8,858 bases of DNA from JAJKIV01 sp036274195 (GTDB lineage: Bacteria; Gemmatimonadota; Gemmatimonadetes; Gemmatimonadales; Gemmatimonadaceae), in contig DASUGD010000040.1 of the NCBI GenBank assembly GCA_036274195.1, forward strand, positions 1 through 8,858, in the 5' to 3' direction. A program made the translations under genes and the position numbers. A model generated the notes under the pieces. It was given only the letters and a program-made list of their open reading frames with translations. It was not told the DNA's origin and made no database searches. Below, piece by piece: positions 5,332-8,858 of this stretch. Numbering within the stretch: the first letter of the stretch is position 1; each line of letters begins with the position of its first letter.

Positions 5332-6258
5332 TCAATGCGTGCCGGCGACACCAATCGCGCGCGCCAGTCGCCGCCTTACTTCCTCCGCGTAGACCGCCGG
5401 CGGAATGGTCGTTCCACCCGCCCGCGCGTTCGACCCCGCGTTCCACCGACCGCCGTACGCCCGATCGAACTCGGTCATGTGCAGGTCGTGAATCGTGAAG
5501 CCCTCCGCAGCGCGGGCACCGAGCCGGAGCTTCATGACCCAGCGGCCAGGCTCGTTAGGCTTCGGGACGGCGAGCAGGATGAGCACCGCGTCAGGCAGGA
5601 GGGGAGGGAAGCAGATCCCGTCGATCTCGCCGTCGAGGATGCCGAACGCCAGGAGCCCGTCCGAGACGACCCTTCCCTGCGCCACGTAGTGCGCCGCGCA
5701 GTCGCGCTTGTGTTGCCATCGCGCGAGCGCTTCGCGCGCCTGTGCGGGAAGCGGTGCGCCCGACTCGACCGCGCGCAGCGTCGCGAACGACAGCTCGACG
5801 TCGCGCCACGGCTCCAGCGCCTGCAGCGCGTCGGCGATCGCGTTCTCCTCACCCGTGTGATCGGCGGCGAGCGCCGCGCGGCCGTAGGCTGGGAGCGCAT
5901 CGAGCCGGCAGGAGGCGATCCCGGAGCTCAGGATGCTGTCGCAGTCCGTGTGGTTGATGACGACGACGGCCTGACCGGCTGCCTGACGCGACTCGACAGA
6001 GGCGTTGGCGGTGGCGGCCCGCCAGTCGAGCGCGAGGTTCGTGCTCGAGATCTCCCGGGCCATTCGGGCGGTTGGCGCGTGGTGGTCGATGTTGACCACC
6101 CGCTCCCCGAGCCGGTAGCCGCCCGGGGCCGGCGAGCCGAGCTCGGCTCCCGCAATGTAGAAGTCGCACGCGAGGATCTCGCCCGTTGGGTAGCGGGCGA
6201 GGAGGTCGTCGAGGTTGCCCGCGCGGAAGACGGGGAGGAGGTCGATCGGGACGGGCAA
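5332..6258 (-). CDS. DHH-phosphoesterase-like protein with unusual motif order
   Basis: The 308-residue product shows the metal-binding signature of the DHH superfamily (RecJ, NrnA, oligoribonucleases, inorganic pyrophosphatases) and a C-terminal Gly-rich motif, GGRWNAGSN (269-277) followed by RAGG, like the substrate-binding DHHA1 domain. The motifs run CDFYIAG (31-37), NIDHHAP (56-62), VINHTDCDSILSSGI (100-114) and AADHTGEEN (131-139). In ordinary members the HxDxDxxxS motif comes before DHH; here it comes after. A hydrolase acting on a phosphoester is plausible, but the substrate is unknown. It is cytoplasmic by appearance. The frame is bounded upstream by a stop at 6304-6306. The only plausible start before the conserved region is a TTG at 6256-6258, without a clear Shine-Dalgarno, so the N-terminus is uncertain. 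It converges with the deacetylase remnant and is divergent from the small membrane-protein gene. Confidence 0.75.
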   Translation of the reverse strand: MPVPIDLLPVFRAGNLDDLLARYPTGEILACDFYIAGAELGSPAPGGYRLGERVVNIDHHAPTARMAREISSTNLALDWRAATANASVESRQAAGQAVVVINHTDCDSILSSGIASCRLDALPAYGRAALAADHTGEENAIADALQALEPWRDVELSFATLRAVESGAPLPAQAREALARWQHKRDCAAHYVAQGRVVSDGLLAFGILDGEIDGICFPPLLPDAVLILLAVPKPNEPGRWVMKLRLGARAAEGFTIHDLHMTEFDRAYGGRWNAGSNARAGGTTIPPAVYAEEVRRRLARAIGVAGTH

Positions 6259-6393
6259 ATGCGGAAGACTCGAGCTCGCGTGGGGAGCCGTGCGGGCGGT
6301 CGATCAAAGATAGCCGCCGACTCCCGTCAGCGTAGACCGTTCGCCCGCGGCTCGCTAGCCGGCCGGCACGCAGTCTGCGGCGCACGCCCGTAT

Positions 6394-6582
6394 ATGATGA
6401 TCGTGGGCCTGCTGTTCAGCGTTCTCACCATCTACCTGCTGCTCGGGTGGCTATTCATCGGCGCGCTCGACCGTCACATAGCCGACCGCCGGGACGGCAT
6501 CCGCCTCTGGATCGGGGTCCTGTTCTGGCCGATCACCGTGCTCCTGGACCTGTTCACCCGCCGAGGCTCTCCGCGCGGGTGA
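6394..6582 (+). CDS. Small two-helix membrane protein
   Basis: The 62-residue product has two strongly hydrophobic segments, about residues 3-24 (IVGLLFSVLTIYLLLGWLFI) and 38-54 (LWIGVLFWPITVLLDL), separated by a charged hinge, LDRHIADRRDG, and followed by a basic tail, TRRGSPRG. By the positive-inside rule the hinge and tail probably face the cytoplasm, although the hinge is mixed in charge. No family is recognised. The long frame continues upstream as the antisense shadow of the DHH gene, so I start the gene at the tandem ATGs (6394 and 6397) where hydrophobic coding character begins. There is no clear Shine-Dalgarno; leaderless translation is possible. The clean hydrophobic pattern is the main evidence, so confidence is moderate. 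Confidence 0.5.
   Translation: MMIVGLLFSVLTIYLLLGWLFIGALDRHIADRRDGIRLWIGVLFWPITVLLDLFTRRGSPRG
6554..6582. terminator. Hairpin across the end of the small membrane gene
   Basis: TCACCCGC (6554-6561) pairs with GCGGGTGA (6575-6582) around a 13-base loop. The right arm contains the TGA stop codon. It lies between convergent genes (6582 and 6627), so it may terminate either transcript. There is no T-run. Confidence 0.3.
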
Positions 6583-6626
6583 GCCTGTCATGACCGACGC
6601 CTAACGAGCTCGGCCCAGGCGCGGTG

Positions 6627-8858
6627 CTATTTCACCGTCACCAGAACGGTGTCCGCCAGCCTCCCGAAGCTGGCCACGATGGGACGAGTCCCCGGCCGCT
6701 GAAGCTCGATCCGCAGCGCGCCGGTCGACGTCGCCACGTATGCGGACCCGCCATCCTCGTATCTGACCTGCACCGGGGCCCCATCGATCGCCCGACCCTC
6801 GCGATCGAGCACCCGGACAGTCAGGTCGAGCGGATCACCGAGCCTGACCGTGTCGCGGGGAGTAGAGATCTCGACACGCGATGCAGGATTCGTGACGACG
6901 ACAGGCCGCTCGAGCGCGCGCGCAGGCGGCTCCTGGAACGGCATGGTGTCCGCGGCCGATGCCGGGAGCCTAACGCGTACGGTCGTGCGCCCGCGCGCGC
7001 CCGCGACCAGATGGAGCGATGCCGCATCCGAGCCGAAAACGTTCGGCTTCGGCTCCGCATGCCGAAGACGCGCCACCGAGCTGTCGTCGACCGACCACAC
7101 GCTGCCAGCCGGCGCGGTGGAGGAGTAGCCGCTGCACACGTCGTGCGTGCAGCGCATCTCGGACACGCTGATCGGAATCGAATCGCCCATACCGACCCAG
7201 ATGGCGTCCGATCCCGGCGGGCCACCCGCAATGCTCCGTCTCATCCAGTGAATGCTCGCCTCATACCTTCGCCGTGCTCTCGCGGCCTCGGCCCGGAATG
7301 CCGCATCGGGAGCGGGAATCTGCGGGCTCACGTACTGCACCTTCACGCGCACGGGCGCACGCCAGGCGTCCTCCGGGCCAGTGCGCTCCACGCCCACCGA
7401 GTCAGGCCGCAGACCGAAGAGGCGGGTGATCGCCTCGGGCGCGCTCAGCGTGAGCACGACACGGTTGCCGTCGACCGATGCCGATGTGCCTGACGGGTTG
7501 CATTGCATGACCATTCCACCCGTGCAGAGGCCGGGCTCCTCCGACCTAACGAGCGCCCGGAGGCTCGCGAACGTGCGCGCGGTGATTCCGCCGTCTCCGA
7601 CTCGAAGCTGCAGGCTGCGTGGCCCATCGATGCCGTCCATGTAGACGCCCCAGTAATACTGGAACGCCTGGTCGCGCTTGTCCTGGCTCGTCCATCCCCA
7701 GGTCCGCGACGTGTCCGGAGGAAAGACGACCCGCACTTCGCGCGCGCTGACCAGCACGCGCGTCGATCGCAGTTCACTATCCCGCTCGCGTCCTCGGCGA
7801 CCGGCAGCTTCCTCGAACGTTTCACGAGACGGTGGCGCGGCGAGCGCGGGCAACCCGGGAATGCGCACGGGCGTCGGCTGGCATTGCTCGTCCTTCCACT
7901 CCGGGCTTCGATTCTCACACCGCACGAGGCGCATGTTGCGGCCTAACGACATGCGCTCGCCCCCGCCCCAGCAATAGATGCCGCCGTCGTCGTCGGCCAG
8001 CGCGCACGCGTGATCGGTGCCGAGCGCGAGAGCTCCCCACCGGCGGCCGGGGGACACCTCGACGGGAGCCGGAGAGCATCGGCCGCCGTTGAAGCACGGG
8101 TCGGAGTACTTCGTGTCCATCGCTCGGTGGTTCGTGGTGTCGCGATAGTCAGGCGGCGCGCCGTCCGGGCCAGCGTTGACCGTCGCCAGGGATCCGAGCT
8201 GGCCGGCGGTGTTGTTGCCCCAGCAGAAGACTCGACGCTCCGCCGTCCGCGCACATGCATGCCAGTAGCCAGCCGCGATCTCCACGACCCGTCCCGGCAC
8301 CGCGATACGATGCGCTCGCGCCGACGCGGCGCTTCGGCATCGCCCGAGCTCGCACCGGTAGTTGCTCCCCCAGCAATAGGCATCCCCGGCGACGCTGATC
8401 GCGCACGCCATGCGCATGCCCGCCGCGACGCGCACGAACTTTACATCGTTAGGCGGCGTGTAGTCGCCCGGGATGGCTTCCGGGAGAACGCGCGCCGGCG
8501 TGGGCGTGCTGCACGGTTTTGTGTAGAAGGGCTTGGCCCCGTCGCAGTACGTCATGATCGACGAGTCGCCGGTCTCGCCGTTCTGTCCGTAGCCCCAGCA
8601 ATAGATCGCCTGCTCGGGGCTGGAGAGAGCACACGTGAGCTCCTCGCCCGCGCTCACCTGGCTGAACCGCATGCCGCCGATCACGGGCGTGGGGACGCGA
8701 GTGATCGGGCCGACGGAACCGGTCGAGTCGGGAGCCAGCGTGCCGTTTCCCAACTCGCCCATGTGGTTCACACCCCAACAGTATACTGTCCCGTTAGGTA
8801 CGAGCGCACAGGCGTGGAACATGCCCGCGGCAATGTCACGGACGCCTTTCGGGAGGGA
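6627..8858 (-). CDS. RCC1-repeat protein with Ig-like C-terminal domains (5'-partial)
   Basis: The frame runs off the window end; the codons at 8823-8858 read SLPKGVRDIAAG, a normal RCC1 lead-in, so the ATG at 8820-8822 is internal. Numbering from that Met, five RCC1-type units are visible: HACALVPNGTVYCWG (3-17), LTCALSSPEQAIYCWG (62-77), MACAISVAGDAYCWG (138-152), HACARTAERRVFCWG (188-202) and HACALADDDGGIYCWG (271-286). A region of unknown fold (about 355-470) and an Arg/Ala-rich helix (506-530) follow. Next come a bacterial Ig-like segment with VWSVDDSSVARL (575-586) and GRTTVRVRL, and a final Ig-like domain (648-731). All 22 cysteines fall in close pairs, which points to an exported, disulfide-stabilised protein; its signal peptide would be outside the window. 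RCC1 propellers serve as binding platforms, so an adhesive or surface role is inferred. A stop at 6627-6629 ends the gene. Confidence 0.88.
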   Translation of the reverse strand, partial: SLPKGVRDIAAGMFHACALVPNGTVYCWGVNHMGELGNGTLAPDSTGSVGPITRVPTPVIGGMRFSQVSAGEELTCALSSPEQAIYCWGYGQNGETGDSSIMTYCDGAKPFYTKPCSTPTPARVLPEAIPGDYTPPNDVKFVRVAAGMRMACAISVAGDAYCWGSNYRCELGRCRSAASARAHRIAVPGRVVEIAAGYWHACARTAERRVFCWGNNTAGQLGSLATVNAGPDGAPPDYRDTTNHRAMDTKYSDPCFNGGRCSPAPVEVSPGRRWGALALGTDHACALADDDGGIYCWGGGERMSLGRNMRLVRCENRSPEWKDEQCQPTPVRIPGLPALAAPPSRETFEEAAGRRGRERDSELRSTRVLVSAREVRVVFPPDTSRTWGWTSQDKRDQAFQYYWGVYMDGIDGPRSLQLRVGDGGITARTFASLRALVRSEEPGLCTGGMVMQCNPSGTSASVDGNRVVLTLSAPEAITRLFGLRPDSVGVERTGPEDAWRAPVRVKVQYVSPQIPAPDAAFRAEAARARRRYEASIHWMRRSIAGGPPGSDAIWVGMGDSIPISVSEMRCTHDVCSGYSSTAPAGSVWSVDDSSVARLRHAEPKPNVFGSDAASLHLVAGARGRTTVRVRLPASAADTMPFQEPPARALERPVVVTNPASRVEISTPRDTVRLGDPLDLTVRVLDREGRAIDGAPVQVRYEDGGSAYVATSTGALRIELQRPGTRPIVASFGRLADTVLVTVK

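Larger units (their letters stand above)
184..8798. repeat. Dispersed heptamer CCTAACG/CGTTAGG, 11 copies
   Basis: Copies begin at 184, 2469, 3063, 3625, 5553, 6600, 6969, 7545, 7942, 8447 and 8792, six as CCTAACG and five as CGTTAGG on the + strand. Eight extend to the octamer GCCTAACG/CGTTAGGC. By my estimate about one copy is expected in this length and composition. Nine are within genes, in several codon phases, and two lie between genes. Function unknown. Confidence 0.6.

Noticed and set aside
5335..6393. Long + strand open frame opposite the DHH-like gene
   Set aside because: It is Arg/Asp/Val-rich, lacks family similarity and is the antisense shadow of a gene with clear motifs; only its last 62 codons, downstream of that gene, look real.
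6624..7493. 289-codon + strand open frame
   Set aside because: Arg/His/Pro-rich shadow of the RCC1/Ig-like gene.

Overview
The window is GC-rich (roughly two thirds G+C by eye) chromosomal DNA from a bacterium. An RCC1-repeat protein with bacterial Ig-like domains, a secreted lipoprotein with a disordered tail, a DUF3052 protein and an Uma2 nuclease would fit Gemmatimonadota or a similar soil phylum (Acidobacteriota, Myxococcota). That placement is inference; there is no rRNA or marker gene to settle it.

Layout. 13-627 (-): DUF3052-type protein whose start codon almost touches a G-rich repeat array. 631-1313: a compact element made of a free-standing four-helix-bundle (S23/IVP-like) gene between inverted arrays of the heptamer GGGAAAC. 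1452-3128 (+): lipoprotein with a short folded region and a long hydrophilic tail built from three tandem repeat families, followed by a strong hairpin. 3129-3768: 640 bp with no convincing gene but one long stem-loop. 3769-4158 (+): retropepsin-like (clan AA) aspartic protease. 4205-4831 (-): Uma2-family PD-(D/E)XK nuclease, convergent with the protease. 4941-5264 (+): C-terminal scrap of a polysaccharide deacetylase that has lost its catalytic core. 5332-6258 (-): DHH-phosphoesterase-like protein with motifs in an unusual order. 6394-6582 (+): small two-helix membrane protein. 6627-8858 (-): large cysteine-paired RCC1/Ig-like secreted protein whose N-terminus lies beyond the window.

The genes do not form an operon or an obvious pathway: orientations alternate and single genes dominate, as in an accessory or housekeeping-poor region. 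The two signals most worth following are the inverted-array element around the four-helix-bundle gene, which resembles the organisation of 23S rRNA intervening sequences but sits outside rRNA, and a dispersed heptamer CCTAACG/CGTTAGG found 11 times where about one is expected, in several reading frames and between genes.
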